A DNA stretch of 42,401 nt from Bacteroidales bacterium (GCA_017394445.1 JAFPYT010000258.1:1-42401); one strand, 5' to 3'; counted from the stretch's first letter, positions 1-9,264 are shown. Numbers and translations: made by a program. Notes: a model not told the origin generated them from the sequence alone.

Positions 1-126
1 TACAACATCGGCAAAGAAATCGTGGACGAAATTTACAACCGCTTTAAAACTCGCGGCTTAGAACTTGGTGAGCACGGCATTGTTACTCCCGAAAAGGCAA
101 GGGCTATACTTGAAGACCGCTTGTAA
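1..126 (+). CDS. C-terminal fragment of an unidentified protein
   Basis: An open frame runs in from the left edge and ends in TAA at 124-126, giving the last 41 residues of a protein. The tail is helical and charged, with segments such as KEIVDEIYNRFKTRG and a final TPEKARAILEDRL. It has the look of the closing helices of a soluble enzyme, but I do not recognise the family and assign no function. A strong bidirectional hairpin terminator follows within about 35 bases, so this gene ends its transcription unit and faces the STAS gene convergently. Confidence 0.6.
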   Translation, partial: YNIGKEIVDEIYNRFKTRGLELGEHGIVTPEKARAILEDRL

Positions 127-156
127 CAAGTTGGTTTCCGTTAGCCAATATATAAA

Positions 157-190
157 AAAACCGTGGGTCAAACGACTCACGGTTTCTTTT
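157..190. terminator. Bidirectional rho-independent terminator
   Basis: AAACCGTGGGT at 158-168 pairs with ACTCACGGTTT around a short loop, with one wobble position. It is followed by a T-run on the plus strand and preceded by an A-run that becomes a T-run on the minus strand. It separates the convergent gene fragment on the left from the STAS gene on the right and can serve both. Confidence 0.85.
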
Positions 191-207
191 TATAATAAAC
201 ATAACCT

Positions 208-564
208 TTAATTTGCCTTGGCAATTAATTCGATGGCTTTGTCAACGGTATCGGTGATATTCAGCACAGTGTCAAGTTGCGAGATTGAAATCAATCTTTC
301 AACAGCTGTTTGCAATCCTGTGAGAACAAAAGTTCCGTTGGCGTTTTTGCACAGCCTGTTGGCAACTAATATCGCGCTCAACCCTGAACTATCGCAGTAA
401 CGGGCTTTTTGCAAGTCGATAATGATGTTTTTTTCTCCGTTGCCGGCAATCAAAACGAGTTCTGATTTTACAGCCGGTGCAATGTGAGTGTCCAACTTTT
501 CAACCAATATGCTTATTACTGTGTAATTGTCGAATTTGGTTACTTCAAACTTTTTTTCGTCCAT
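208..564 (-). CDS. STAS-domain anti-sigma factor antagonist-like protein
   Basis: A 118-residue single-domain STAS protein of the SpoIIAA/RsbV type. Such proteins bind an anti-sigma kinase or other target when unphosphorylated and are released when a serine is phosphorylated. The diagnostic loop ARYCDSSGLSAIL lies at about 54-66; Asp58, Ser59 and Ser60 correspond to the DSSG phosphorylation site of SpoIIAA. The length is normal for a free-standing STAS protein. It lies 47 bases downstream of rpsA on the same strand with no terminator between, so it is probably cotranscribed with S1. No dedicated RsbW-type kinase gene is adjacent. Several SpoIIE phosphatases, the usual dephosphorylating partners of STAS proteins, lie 14-23 kb away. 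A link to them is inferred. Confidence 0.9.
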   Translation of the reverse strand: MDEKKFEVTKFDNYTVISILVEKLDTHIAPAVKSELVLIAGNGEKNIIIDLQKARYCDSSGLSAILVANRLCKNANGTFVLTGLQTAVERLISISQLDTVLNITDTVDKAIELIAKAN

Positions 565-611
565 AAGGTCTTCCTTTTATTAGTATTAAACAAAGCCGTC
601 GGGGGCGTTAA

Positions 612-2519
612 TTATTCAGCAGATTCGTTGTTCTGCTGTTCGATTTGGCTCTTGAGAGCATCACCGAAGAGGTCGCCGAGAGTGGTGGTAGCCTTTTCAA
701 TTTTGGGCTGCTCTTCTTTCTCTTTCTTCTTGCTTGTAGCGGGTTTCTTCTCTTTCTCAGGTTTGTTAGCGTCTTCCCAAACTTTGGTGTGCGAAAGGAT
801 GATGCGTTTAGCAGCTTTAGAGAATTCGATAACTTTGAAAGGAAGTTTCTCGTCTACTTTGCACTGTGAACCGTCTTCTTTAACGAGAGCGCGGAGGTTA
901 GCGAATCCTTCAACACCATATTGGAGAGCGATGATAGCGCCTTTGTCGAAGATGTTAACGATAGTGCCTTCGTGTACGGTGTCAACGCCGAAGATAGTTT
1001 CAAATGTATCCCAAGGATTTTCTTCGAGCTGTTTGTGACCGAGGCTGAGACGACGGTTTTCTTTGTCGATGTCGAGAACAACCACATCGATGTCGTCGCC
1101 GATAGCGGTAAATTCGCCGGGGTGTTTGATTTTCTTTGTCCAAGAGAGGTCAGAGATGTGGATAAGTCCGTCTACGCCCTCTTCGATTTCAACAAATACG
1201 CCGAAGTTGGTAAAGTTGCGAACCTTAGCGGTGTGTTTGCTACCAATTTTGTATTTTTCTTCGATGTTAGCCCATGGATCGGGTTTGAGCTGTTTGATAC
1301 CGAGCGACATTTTGCGTTCTTCGCGGTCGAGAGTAAGGATAACAGCTTCGATTTCTTCGCCCACTTTGAGGAATTCCTGAGCAGAGCGGAGATGCTGGCT
1401 CCACGACATTTCTGAAACGTGGATAAGACCCTCAACGCCAGGAGCGATTTCAACAAATGCACCGTAATCGGCAATAACAACTACTTTGCCTTTTACTTTG
1501 TCGCCTACTTTGAGGTTTGGGTCGAGCGAATCCCAAGGATGAGGAGTCAACTGTTTGAGACCAAGAGCGATACGTTTCTTGTCGTCGTCGAAGTCGAGGA
1601 TAACCACGTTGAGTTTCTGGTCGAGGTGAACAACTTCTTCGGGATGAGAAACGCGTCCCCAAGAGAGGTCGGTGATGTGGATAAGACCGTCTACGCCGCC
1701 AAGGTCGATGAATACGCCGTAAGTGGTGATATTCTTAACAGTACCTTCGAGAATCTGGCCTTTTTCGAGTTTGCCGATGATTTCTTTCTTCTGCTGTTCG
1801 AGTTCGGCTTCGATAAGAGCTTTGTGCGAAACAACCACGTTTTTGAATTCTGAGTTGATTTTAACAACTTTGAATTCCATAGTTTTTCCAACGTAGATGT
1901 CGTAGTCGCGGATGGGTTTAACATCGATTTGCGATCCGGGAAGGAATGCTTCGATACCAAATACGTCTACAATCATGCCGCCTTTTGTACGGCATTTGAT
2001 GTAACCTTTGATAATTTCGTCGTTGTTGAGAGCTTCGTTGACACGATCCCAGCTGCGGAGTGCGCGTGCTTTTTTGTGCGAAAGAACGAGCTGACCGTTC
2101 TTATCTTCTTGGTTCTCAACGTAAACTTCTACTTTGTCGCCAACTTTGAGTTCGGGGTTGTAACGGAACTCGTTGAGGCTTACGATGCCTTCCGATTTGT
2201 AGCCAATGTTGATAACTACTTCACGGTTGGTGATGGCTATAACTGTTCCGTCAATTACTTGATTTTCAGTAATTGACGATAATGTTTTGTCATACTCTGA
2301 TTCAAGTTCTTTGCGTTTTTCGGCTGAATAGCCTGTGCCTTTGTTAGAAACGCTGTCCCAGTCAAAATCCATAGTTGAAGCGTTGTTTTTGTAGCTGCTT
2401 CTGGGCTTTACAATTACTTCTTCTTCAGCATCCTGAATTTCAGTTTCTGCTTTTGCCTGTTTTAGGTCGTCATTTTCGATTTCGGCATCGAAATCATTGT
2501 TGTTTTTTTTGGGTGTCAT
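612..2519 (-). CDS. rpsA: 30S ribosomal protein S1
   Basis: A 635-residue S1 protein, which binds mRNA on the small ribosomal subunit and promotes initiation. Six S1 OB-fold repeats are visible at roughly 83-155, 170-235, 250-325, 335-410, 420-500 and 508-580. Repeats three to five carry the typical GVFIDLGGVDGLIH / GAFVEIAPGVEGLIH pattern and are linked by KQL..PW segments. Before the first repeat is an acidic leader of about 80 residues rich in Asp and Glu, and after the last a Lys/Glu-rich tail. Both are common in Bacteroidota S1. The ATG at 2519 sits 73 bases from a good -7 box, leaving a 5' leader where autoregulation could act. The STAS gene follows on the same transcript. Confidence 0.97.
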   Translation of the reverse strand: MTPKKNNNDFDAEIENDDLKQAKAETEIQDAEEEVIVKPRSSYKNNASTMDFDWDSVSNKGTGYSAEKRKELESEYDKTLSSITENQVIDGTVIAITNREVVINIGYKSEGIVSLNEFRYNPELKVGDKVEVYVENQEDKNGQLVLSHKKARALRSWDRVNEALNNDEIIKGYIKCRTKGGMIVDVFGIEAFLPGSQIDVKPIRDYDIYVGKTMEFKVVKINSEFKNVVVSHKALIEAELEQQKKEIIGKLEKGQILEGTVKNITTYGVFIDLGGVDGLIHITDLSWGRVSHPEEVVHLDQKLNVVILDFDDDKKRIALGLKQLTPHPWDSLDPNLKVGDKVKGKVVVIADYGAFVEIAPGVEGLIHVSEMSWSQHLRSAQEFLKVGEEIEAVILTLDREERKMSLGIKQLKPDPWANIEEKYKIGSKHTAKVRNFTNFGVFVEIEEGVDGLIHISDLSWTKKIKHPGEFTAIGDDIDVVVLDIDKENRRLSLGHKQLEENPWDTFETIFGVDTVHEGTIVNIFDKGAIIALQYGVEGFANLRALVKEDGSQCKVDEKLPFKVIEFSKAAKRIILSHTKVWEDANKPEKEKKPATSKKKEKEEQPKIEKATTTLGDLFGDALKSQIEQQNNESAE

Positions 2520-2591
2520 TGAATAAAAATTAATTAAATAACTTATTGTGTTAGACTTTATTTATAGAGGTAATACCTAAATTACCGGCTG

Positions 2592-2622
2592 CAAAAGTAG
2601 TATTTATTTTTCAATAAGCAAG
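2592..2622 (-). promoter_or_regulatory. Bacteroidota-type promoter of rpsA
   Basis: On the minus strand TACTTTTG (2592-2599) matches the TAnnTTTG -7 consensus. CTTG (2619-2622) lies 19 bases upstream in the -33 position. Confidence 0.7.
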
Positions 2623-2642
2623 TTAATTTTGTTTTTTTTTTC

Positions 2643-2650
2643 TACTTTTG
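2643..2650 (+). promoter_or_regulatory. -7 box upstream of the decarboxylase operon
   Basis: TACTTTTG matches TAnnTTTG exactly. It overlaps the TTG codon at 2648, which argues against that codon as a translation start and supports the ATG at 2669. No clear -33 TTTG is seen at the expected spacing. Confidence 0.65.
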
Positions 2651-2668
2651 CAGAAATTTTTGCGAAAG

Positions 2669-3613
2669 ATGAAAAAAATTTTGGTAACCGGCGGTGCTGG
2701 ATTTATTGGCAGCCACCTTTGCGAACGACTATTAAACGATGGTAACGATGTTATCTGTTTGGATAATTTTTTTACTGGCAGCAAACAGAATATTCTGCAC
2801 TTGCTCGATAGCCGTTTTTTTGAACTTGTAAGGCACGATGTAATAGATCCTTACAAAGCTGAGGTAGACGAGATTTACAATCTTGCCTGTCCCGCTTCGC
2901 CCATACATTATCAATATAATGCCATCAAAACCGTAAAGACCTCGGTGATGGGTGCTATCAATATGCTTGGTCTTGCCAAACGCTTGAACGCCAAAATTTT
3001 ACAAGCATCCACAAGCGAAGTTTACGGCGACCCTTCTGTGCATCCTCAAGAAGAATCGTATTGGGGAAATGTTAATCCTATTGGCGAACGTGCCTGCTAC
3101 GATGAAGGGAAACGAATTGCCGAAACTCTGTTTATGAGTTACCATCGTCAAAACCACGTAAAAATCAAAATAATACGCATTTTTAACACCTACGGACCAC
3201 GTATGCAGCCCGATGATGGGAGAGTGGTGTCGAATTTTATAGTGCAGGCATTGAGTAATAAGCCTATAACTATTTATGGAGATGGCTCGCAAACACGTAG
3301 TTTCCAATACGTTGACGATTTAATTGAGGGTATGGTGCGCACAATGGCAACTCCCGATGATTTTACAGGTCCAGTTAATATTGGCAATCCGGGCGAGTTT
3401 ACTATCAAGCAGTTGGCCGAAAAAATTATCACCATGACAGGCTCTCGGTCTGAAATTATTTACAAGCCTCTGCCAAGCGACGACCCTGTGCGCCGCCGTC
3501 CCGACATATCTTTGGCTCAAAAAAATCTTAATTGGCAGCCTATGGTCAACTTAGAACAGGGTCTTGCCAAAACAATAGCATATTTTGAAGATTATTTAAA
3601 ACATAATAAATAA
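2669..3613 (+). CDS. NAD-dependent UDP-glucuronate decarboxylase-like epimerase
   Basis: A 314-residue extended short-chain dehydrogenase of the UDP-xylose synthase type, expected to convert UDP-glucuronate to UDP-xylose in the cytoplasm. The Rossmann motif GGAGFIG is at 8-14, STSEVYGDP supplies the catalytic serine/threonine region, and Tyr144 and Lys148 in YDEGK form the YxxxK dyad. [10 protein letters not shown] and the later [14 protein letters not shown] match UDP-glucuronate decarboxylases closely. A longer reading from TTG 2648 would overlap the -7 promoter box, so I use ATG 2669. purU starts 6 bases downstream and pbpC follows, so the three are probably one operon. Precise substrate specificity (UDP-glucuronate rather than another nucleotide sugar) is inferred from motif similarity. 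Confidence 0.9.
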   Translation: MKKILVTGGAGFIGSHLCERLLNDGNDVICLDNFFTGSKQNILHLLDSRFFELVRHDVIDPYKAEVDEIYNLACPASPIHYQYNAIKTVKTSVMGAINMLGLAKRLNAKILQASTSEVYGDPSVHPQEESYWGNVNPIGERACYDEGKRIAETLFMSYHRQNHVKIKIIRIFNTYGPRMQPDDGRVVSNFIVQALSNKPITIYGDGSQTRSFQYVDDLIEGMVRTMATPDDFTGPVNIGNPGEFTIKQLAEKIITMTGSRSEIIYKPLPSDDPVRRRPDISLAQKNLNWQPMVNLEQGLAKTIAYFEDYLKHNK

Positions 3614-3619
3614 GGTATC

Positions 3620-4474
3620 ATGAACACAGCAATACTTTTGTTGCACTGCCCCGACAAACCGGGATTAATTGCAGAACTTACTAATTTTGTTACCGTTAAC
3701 AACGGAAATATCGTATACTTAGACCAATATGTAGACCATACCGAAGGTATTTTCTTTATGCGTATGGAGTGGGATTTGGGTAAATTCCTTATTCCAACCG
3801 ACAAGATAGAAGACTATTTTACAACGCTTTACGCTCAAAAACATAATATGGATTTCCGTATTTATTTTTCGGACAAAAAACCCCGTATGGCAATTTTTGT
3901 TTCAAAAATGTCGCATTGCCTCTACGATATGCTTGCGCGTTACACTGCCGGAGAATGGAATGTGGATATTCCGCTCATTATCAGCAACCATCCCGACCTT
4001 AAACCCGCTGCCGACAGGTTTGGCATTCCTTACCACATTTTCCCCATCACCAAAGACAACAAGGCGGAACTCGAACCACAAGAGATGCAGTTGCTTAAAG
4101 ACAATGATATAGATTTTATCGTTCTTGCACGCTATATGCAGATTATTTCGCCCGAAATGATTGCCGCATATCCCAACAAGATTATCAATATTCACCATTC
4201 GTTTTTGCCTGCGTTTGTGGGTGCAAAGCCTTATCATGCAGCTTACACCCGTGGAGTAAAACTTATCGGTGCTACAAGCCACTATGTAACGCAAGATTTG
4301 GACGCAGGACCCATTATCGAACAGGACGTTACACGTATCACTCACAAAGATACAATCCAAGACCTTATCAACAAGGGCAAGGATTTAGAAAAAATTGTGC
4401 TATCGGTGGCTGTGCAAAAACACATAGAGCGCAAAATTCTTTCGTATAAAAACAAGACTGTGATATTCAACTGA
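3620..4474 (+). CDS. purU: Formyltetrahydrofolate deformylase
   Basis: A 284-residue PurU, which hydrolyses 10-formyl-tetrahydrofolate to formate and tetrahydrofolate and balances the one-carbon pool. Residues 1-80 form an ACT domain (LLLHCPDKPGLIAELTNFV), the usual regulatory part of PurU. Residues 85-284 are the formyltransferase fold. The catalytic triad is visible as Asn190 and His192 in NIHHSFLPAF and Asp228 in DLDAGPI. Length and domain order are normal. It is sandwiched between the nucleotide-sugar enzyme and pbpC, with gaps of 6 and 4 bases, so it is cotranscribed with envelope genes although its role is metabolic. Confidence 0.96.
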   Translation: MNTAILLLHCPDKPGLIAELTNFVTVNNGNIVYLDQYVDHTEGIFFMRMEWDLGKFLIPTDKIEDYFTTLYAQKHNMDFRIYFSDKKPRMAIFVSKMSHCLYDMLARYTAGEWNVDIPLIISNHPDLKPAADRFGIPYHIFPITKDNKAELEPQEMQLLKDNDIDFIVLARYMQIISPEMIAAYPNKIINIHHSFLPAFVGAKPYHAAYTRGVKLIGATSHYVTQDLDAGPIIEQDVTRITHKDTIQDLINKGKDLEKIVLSVAVQKHIERKILSYKNKTVIFN

Positions 4475-4478
4475 TACT

Positions 4479-6848
4479 GTGAAAGTTGAGCGGCGTTATA
4501 TTGTATTGTCGGCAGCCGTATTGGTGATAGCGGCATTGATGGTTTGGATTTTTACTTGTCCTAAAAATCCTTTTCAGGTGCCTTATTCTACGGTGGTTAC
4601 CGACAGCAGCGGAAAAATTCTTTCGGCACATATATCCGACGATGGTCAATGGCGTTTTCCACCTGCCGATTCGGTGCCGTACAAATTTGAACAATGCATT
4701 ATAACGTTTGAAGATTCAAGGTTTTATCATCATTTTGGTGTTGACCCTCTTGCATTGGCGAGGGCGGTGGTGAGCGATATTACAAGCGGACACATAGTGA
4801 GTGGCGCAAGCACTCTTACCATGCAGACAGTACGTTTGTGGAGGCGCGAAGAGCGAACTTTTGCCGAAAAATTTGTTGAGATGCTCCTTGCCATGCGGTT
4901 AGAAATGCGTCTTTCAAAAAAAGAGATTCTTTCGCTCTATGCCGCCCACGCACCGTTTGGAGGTAATACTGTGGGCTTGGAAACTGCCGCTACAAGGTAT
5001 TTTGGGCGGACGGCATCGAATCTTTCGTGGGCAGAGGCTGCAATGTTGGCGGTGCTACCAAATAGTCCTGCTCTTATCAATATGGGGCGCAACCGTCATC
5101 TGCTTTTAGAAAAACGCAACCGACTTTTGGATCGTCTATATAATAAAGGTGTGATAGATGCCGAAACTTGCGAACTTGCAAAAGAAGAACCACTTGTGGA
5201 TAGTCCGCAACCGTATGCAAACCTTGCGCCGCAACTTTTAGACCGTGTAAAATCAAGCGCAAAACTCGGTGCTGTGCGCACAACATTGGATTACACCCTT
5301 CAAAAACGTGCCGACGATGTGCTCAACCGCCATGTAAAAAAACTTCACGAATCGGGAATCAACAATGGTGCTGTGTTAGTGTTGGATATTGCCTCGGGCG
5401 ATGCACTTGCATACGTGGCTAATTCTCAAGAGTTTGACAACGAAGATAATGGCAACTATGTAGACTGCATAATCGCTCCACGAAGCACAGGAAGTATCTT
5501 AAAACCATTTCTTTACGCCGCTATGCTTACCGATGGACAGATTCTTCCTAACACGCTTATTGCTGATATTCCAACGCAGATTTCGGGCTATATGCCTCAA
5601 AATTACCGACATACCTACGATGGTGCAGTGCCTGCCGACCGTGCTTTGGCTCGTAGTCTAAATGTGCCGGCAGTTAAAATGCTGCAAAACTATGGCGGTG
5701 AAAAATTTATACCTTTTTTGCGCAAAGTGGGACTTACTACTGTTAATAAAAGTGCTGATTATTACGGACTTTCGCTGATACTTGGCGGTTGTGAGGCTAC
5801 TCTTTGGGATTTGAGCGGTGCGTATGCATCTATGGTGCGCTCTTTAAATGGTTATATATCAAACCAAAATACCTATAATTCAGCTGATTGGCATTCGCCT
5901 AACTTGTTTTACAATCGCTCAATTAAACATAAAACCATTGAACCCGACTTTCACAACGAAAGTTTCATGTCGGCATCAGCTATATATTTTACACTCAAAG
6001 CATTAACCCAAGTAGAAAAACCTGATGCAGAGTCGGGAGCCGAATTTTTTGAATCGAGCCAGCTGGTTGCATGGAAAACAGGCACAAGTTTCGGTTTTCG
6101 CGATGCATGGGCTATAGGAGCTACAACTCAATATGTAGTAGGTGTTTGGGTAGGCAATGCCGATGGAGAAGGCCGCCCGGGAATTGTGGGCATACAAGCA
6201 GCCGCGCCCATATTGTTTGATATTTTAAAACTTTTGCCCAAAAGCAGCGGAACGTTTCCTACTCCATACGAAGATCTCGCCACGGCAAATATCTGTGTAA
6301 AAAGTGGTTGTATTGCAGGAGAAAACTGCGAATTTGTAGAAGAACGCCAAATACCTGCCTCGGGTGTTGATTTCAAAACCTGTCTATACTGTCATTTGGA
6401 GCATTTAGATGCAAGTGGCAAATATCGCGTAACCACCGATTGCGAAAACTCTGCCAACATTATTCATCAAAAATGGTTTGTGCTTCCGCCTGCCATGGAG
6501 TATTATTACCGTATTAAAAATTCTGATTATAAGATACTTCCGCCAATGCGCAGCGACTGCCTTCAATATGCCGGCGGCGACAATCATACACCTTTTCAAA
6601 TAGTTTATCCCGAAAATTATGCCAAGGTGTTTATACCCAAAGGATTAGATGGTACTCCAGAAAAAATGGTGGTGGAGGTTTCGTGCCGCAATAGTGGCGA
6701 AACACTTTTTTGGCATTTAGATGGTAGTTTTATTGGCGAAACATCTGATATTCATAAACTTGCAATCTATGCTAACAAAGGTTCGCATACTCTTACCATA
6801 GTAGATAGGCACGGTAATTCGGTTCAGCGGATATTTGAGGTATTGTAA
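4479..6848 (+). CDS. pbpC: Penicillin-binding protein 1C (bifunctional peptidoglycan synthase)
   Basis: A 789-residue class A PBP of the PBP1C type, anchored in the inner membrane and acting on periplasmic peptidoglycan. A transmembrane segment lies at about 8-26. The glycosyltransferase domain (about 45-215) has the catalytic EDSRFYHHFGVDP at 78-90 and GASTLTMQ near 109. The transpeptidase domain has SxxK at Ser339-Lys342, SxN at Ser393-Asn395 and KTG at 533-535, so both activities look intact. The C-terminal about 100 residues resemble the PBP1C-specific C-terminal domain. It begins with GTG at 4479, only 4 bases after the purU stop, with no better start nearby. A hairpin follows its stop. 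Confidence 0.95.
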   Translation: MKVERRYIVLSAAVLVIAALMVWIFTCPKNPFQVPYSTVVTDSSGKILSAHISDDGQWRFPPADSVPYKFEQCIITFEDSRFYHHFGVDPLALARAVVSDITSGHIVSGASTLTMQTVRLWRREERTFAEKFVEMLLAMRLEMRLSKKEILSLYAAHAPFGGNTVGLETAATRYFGRTASNLSWAEAAMLAVLPNSPALINMGRNRHLLLEKRNRLLDRLYNKGVIDAETCELAKEEPLVDSPQPYANLAPQLLDRVKSSAKLGAVRTTLDYTLQKRADDVLNRHVKKLHESGINNGAVLVLDIASGDALAYVANSQEFDNEDNGNYVDCIIAPRSTGSILKPFLYAAMLTDGQILPNTLIADIPTQISGYMPQNYRHTYDGAVPADRALARSLNVPAVKMLQNYGGEKFIPFLRKVGLTTVNKSADYYGLSLILGGCEATLWDLSGAYASMVRSLNGYISNQNTYNSADWHSPNLFYNRSIKHKTIEPDFHNESFMSASAIYFTLKALTQVEKPDAESGAEFFESSQLVAWKTGTSFGFRDAWAIGATTQYVVGVWVGNADGEGRPGIVGIQAAAPILFDILKLLPKSSGTFPTPYEDLATANICVKSGCIAGENCEFVEERQIPASGVDFKTCLYCHLEHLDASGKYRVTTDCENSANIIHQKWFVLPPAMEYYYRIKNSDYKILPPMRSDCLQYAGGDNHTPFQIVYPENYAKVFIPKGLDGTPEKMVVEVSCRNSGETLFWHLDGSFIGETSDIHKLAIYANKGSHTLTIVDRHGNSVQRIFEVL

Positions 6849-6851
6849 AAA

Positions 6852-6885
6852 AAACACCGTGCCAAAATCCTTTGACACGGTGTTT
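6852..6885. terminator. Hairpin terminator between pbpC and the OmpA gene
   Basis: AAACACCGTG pairs with CACGGTGTTT, extended by CAAA/TTTG after a mismatch. The A-run on its left gives a good T-run for minus-strand transcripts from the OmpA gene. On the plus strand the T-run is short, so termination of pbpC may be weaker. Confidence 0.8.
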
Positions 6886-6912
6886 ATCAGCCCATGAAAA
6901 AAAATCTACTAT

Positions 6913-7725
6913 TTATTTTGTAGTGAGTTTATAAATTTCATCAAGATTGGGAGTTAATATAATTTCTGTGCGGCGGTTCATTGCACGACCAGCCTCAGTG
7001 TTGTTGCTTGCCACGGGAGCAAACTCTCCACGACCCGAAGCAGTGAGGCGTTTTTGCGGAAGTCCGTCGGCGCTCAAAAGACGTACAATATTGGTTGCAC
7101 GCGCTGCGCTAAGGTCCCAGTTGTCTTTGTACTGCGAAGTTTTGATAGGCAGATTGTCGGTGTGACCTTCCACCATAATTCCTATGTCAGGATTGTTGAG
7201 CAGCACCTTTGAAAGTTTCTTGATAGCGTTCTGACCCTTAGATTCCACCTCGGCGCTACCTGATTTAAAGAGCAGTTTGTCGAGCATAGTAACGTATACT
7301 TTGCCGTCGCGAACTTGCACTTTAAGTTCGTCGCTCTTGAATCCGTTCATTGCTCCGGTAACGAGTTTGTTGATAACTCTTACGAGTGAATCTTGGCGGG
7401 CAAGTTGCACACGCATACGCTCAATTTCGGCTTGCTTGTTCGATGAAGAATCTTTCAATCCTCCGATTTGGCTGTTGAGCGTGTTGTAACGTTTCTGAAG
7501 GTCGGCATAATTAGCCTCCATCGATTCGTTTTGCGATTTATACTTTGCGTATTCTTCAGCGGTTTGCTGATGTAAGTTATTAAGGTCTTTGTAACGTTTG
7601 TTGCTTCGGATTTTGTCCCAAATAAACAGCCCTGCGAGAATTAGCAGAGCGGCCGCCAAAATCCAGACCCAGAATTTCGACGAGCTTTTCCCTGTGGTGC
7701 TTGTTGTAGTTTCTTCTGTTGCCAT
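6913..7725 (-). CDS. OmpA-family peptidoglycan-binding protein with coiled coil
   Basis: A 270-residue envelope protein. After a short Thr/Ser-rich cytoplasmic tail there is one transmembrane segment (FWVWILAAALLILAGLFIW, about 18-36). A coiled coil of about 90 residues follows (NLHQQTAEEYAKYKSQ onward), then a C-terminal OmpA/MotB domain with VEGHTDNLPI and the LSAARA helix that binds peptidoglycan. This is a membrane-anchored cell wall tether, in architecture like MotB-type or YiaD-type proteins without a flagellar context. I chose the ATG at 7725 because a further TTG start at 7749 overlaps the -7 box at 7747-7754. It is monocistronic and bounded by a terminator. Confidence 0.9.
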   Translation of the reverse strand: MATEETTTSTTGKSSSKFWVWILAAALLILAGLFIWDKIRSNKRYKDLNNLHQQTAEEYAKYKSQNESMEANYADLQKRYNTLNSQIGGLKDSSSNKQAEIERMRVQLARQDSLVRVINKLVTGAMNGFKSDELKVQVRDGKVYVTMLDKLLFKSGSAEVESKGQNAIKKLSKVLLNNPDIGIMVEGHTDNLPIKTSQYKDNWDLSAARATNIVRLLSADGLPQKRLTASGRGEFAPVASNNTEAGRAMNRRTEIILTPNLDEIYKLTTK

Positions 7726-7746
7726 AAGTTTGAAAATTTGATTTAA

Positions 7747-7775
7747 CAAAAGTAAGGAATTATTGATAAATGCAA
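7747..7775 (-). promoter_or_regulatory. Promoter of the OmpA-family gene
   Basis: On the minus strand TACTTTTG (7747-7754) is an exact -7 box. TTG (7773-7775) lies 18 bases upstream of it. The predicted transcript would begin about 15 bases before the ATG at 7725. Confidence 0.65.
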
Positions 7776-7920
7776 CACTTTTTTTAAAAAAAAATAGGTA
7801 AAAGGTGATTTTTTTTGATGACGATGAATTTTTATTAGCGGAGATTGGAAAAAATCCACTTGGTAACCGACGAAGAAATAGGTTTTATAGAGGGGATGAT
7901 AAAGGTGATGGAGTAAAAAT

Positions 7921-7970
7921 TATGCAGTCTATACACTGCAAGTTTTTTTGAAATTATGCAGTGTATAGAC
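7921..7970. repeat. Left palindromic repeat pair beside the AAA ATPase gene
   Basis: Two related units start at 7924 and 7958. The first, GCAGTCTATACACTGC (7924-7939), is a near-palindrome. The second begins GCAGTGTATAGAC. Bases 7927-7940 and 7957-7970 form a perfect 14-base inverted repeat around a 16-base loop. It lies 29 bases past the ATPase stop codon, and on the minus strand it is followed by ATTTTT, so it may act as its terminator. The same motif with similar spacing recurs upstream of the ATPase gene at 9322-9380. Confidence 0.85.
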
Positions 7971-7998
7971 ATCAATATTAAGACGGAGAAACACCGTG

Positions 7999-9264
7999 TT
8001 ATGGTAAAGGTTGTGGAGAAAGCAACCATTTCCATATCGGTAATACCTCTATTTTACATGTTTCTCGTTCGATTGAGGTTTCTTCATCAAGTGTGATTAA
8101 AATATTGCGCTCAAACTTTTTGTACCCATTGAGCGAAACAAGTGCAGAAATCTCACGTTCAAATGTTTGTGGTTCAGATACTTTATAACAAACTTGAACG
8201 GCGGTGTTTGCATCAGGAATCACAAAGTCAACCTCAATGTTGCGGCGGTAAAAAAACAGCCTGTCGCCGTATGTTTCATAAAGTTTTATGGCTACAAGGT
8301 TTTCGAGTAACTTGGTTTCGGGCTGATACAAAAAAAGATTGAGGATGCCGTTGTCGTAAAAATATCGTTTTTTTGTACCCTCGCGCTCCCCGTCTTCATT
8401 TGTGAAGTTTGCAATATAAAATGTTACGTAGGCATCGTGCAGATAATCAAGAAAATCATCTACTTTTTCGCGTGTAATTTTCTGCCCTGCACCAGAAAGT
8501 ATGTTTTGCAAACGGTTTATGGAAGACGGTTGTAAAACACTGTCAGCCAAACGTTTTACAAGCAAATTCAAACTCCTTTCGTTGCGTATTCCGTTGCGTA
8601 CAACAATGTCTGACAGCAATATTTTCTGATACAGCCCCGTAAGGTAGTTGCGTTTGTCTTTTATCGAAAAAGATTCAGATAGCCCGCCATAATAAAAATA
8701 GGCATCGAACAATCGCCTTACATCGCCGCGTTGTTTGCCAAACTGCCAATTTTTAGAAAGTTTTAATCCGTTGTAATGCAAATATTCTGAGAATGAGAAC
8801 GGAAAAACCTCGCGCATGAGATAACGACCTCCGAGTGTGGAGGCGATGTCGCGGCTTAGCATGTGGGCGTTGCTGCCTGTAATATACACACGGTATTTTT
8901 CGTCGGCAAGTCTGCGGGCAAAATGTTCCCATCCGTCAATATTTTGCAATTCGTCAAGAAAAATTATAGGTTGCAGCCCGAACATATCTTGGTATGTTTC
9001 TAAAATCAGATGCAACTCACCAACGGTAATATTGTTGATTTGTTCGTCTTCAAAGTTAACAAACAGAATCTGTTCCTTTTTTACTCCCGAGTGCAAAAGA
9101 TGATGGATGTGTTGGTAAAGTAAGTAAGTTTTGCCAGCACGACGCAAACCTACCAAAACATAATTTGCGTTGTCTTCCAACTCGTATTCACGCTCTACGA
9201 AAGGTATTGTTGTTACAAGTTCCTGTTGTCTTATAATAATGTCTTTTATAATATTTTTGTCCAT
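7999..9264 (-). CDS. AAA family ATPase with DUF4143 domain
   Basis: A 421-residue protein of the widespread AAA_14/DUF4143 family. The Walker A motif GLRRAGKT is at 39-46 and Walker B IIFLDELQN at about 100-108. An ITGSNAHML sensor-like segment follows, and the C-terminal half (about 200-400) matches the DUF4143 layout, with a nuclease-fold-like stretch FFYRRNIEVDFVI near 330. The biological role of the family is not established. The gene stands alone, has its own promoter at 9286-9316, and is bracketed by related palindromic repeats (7921-7970 and 9322-9380). Such genes are often present in many scattered copies in Bacteroidota, which would fit transfer as a unit, but no transposase or integrase is visible. 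Confidence 0.9.
   Translation of the reverse strand: MDKNIIKDIIIRQQELVTTIPFVEREYELEDNANYVLVGLRRAGKTYLLYQHIHHLLHSGVKKEQILFVNFEDEQINNITVGELHLILETYQDMFGLQPIIFLDELQNIDGWEHFARRLADEKYRVYITGSNAHMLSRDIASTLGGRYLMREVFPFSFSEYLHYNGLKLSKNWQFGKQRGDVRRLFDAYFYYGGLSESFSIKDKRNYLTGLYQKILLSDIVVRNGIRNERSLNLLVKRLADSVLQPSSINRLQNILSGAGQKITREKVDDFLDYLHDAYVTFYIANFTNEDGEREGTKKRYFYDNGILNLFLYQPETKLLENLVAIKLYETYGDRLFFYRRNIEVDFVIPDANTAVQVCYKVSEPQTFEREISALVSLNGYKKFERNILITLDEETSIERETCKIEVLPIWKWLLSPQPLP

Noticed and set aside
1-126. Naming the left-edge fragment as a specific metabolic enzyme
   Set aside because: Only 41 C-terminal residues are present and no diagnostic motif is visible, so any name would be a guess.
612-2519. 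Many long open frames on the plus strand and other minus frames across rpsA
   Set aside because: They are shadows of the S1 reading frame; the S1 product has six clear domains and the other frames have no recognisable protein sequence.
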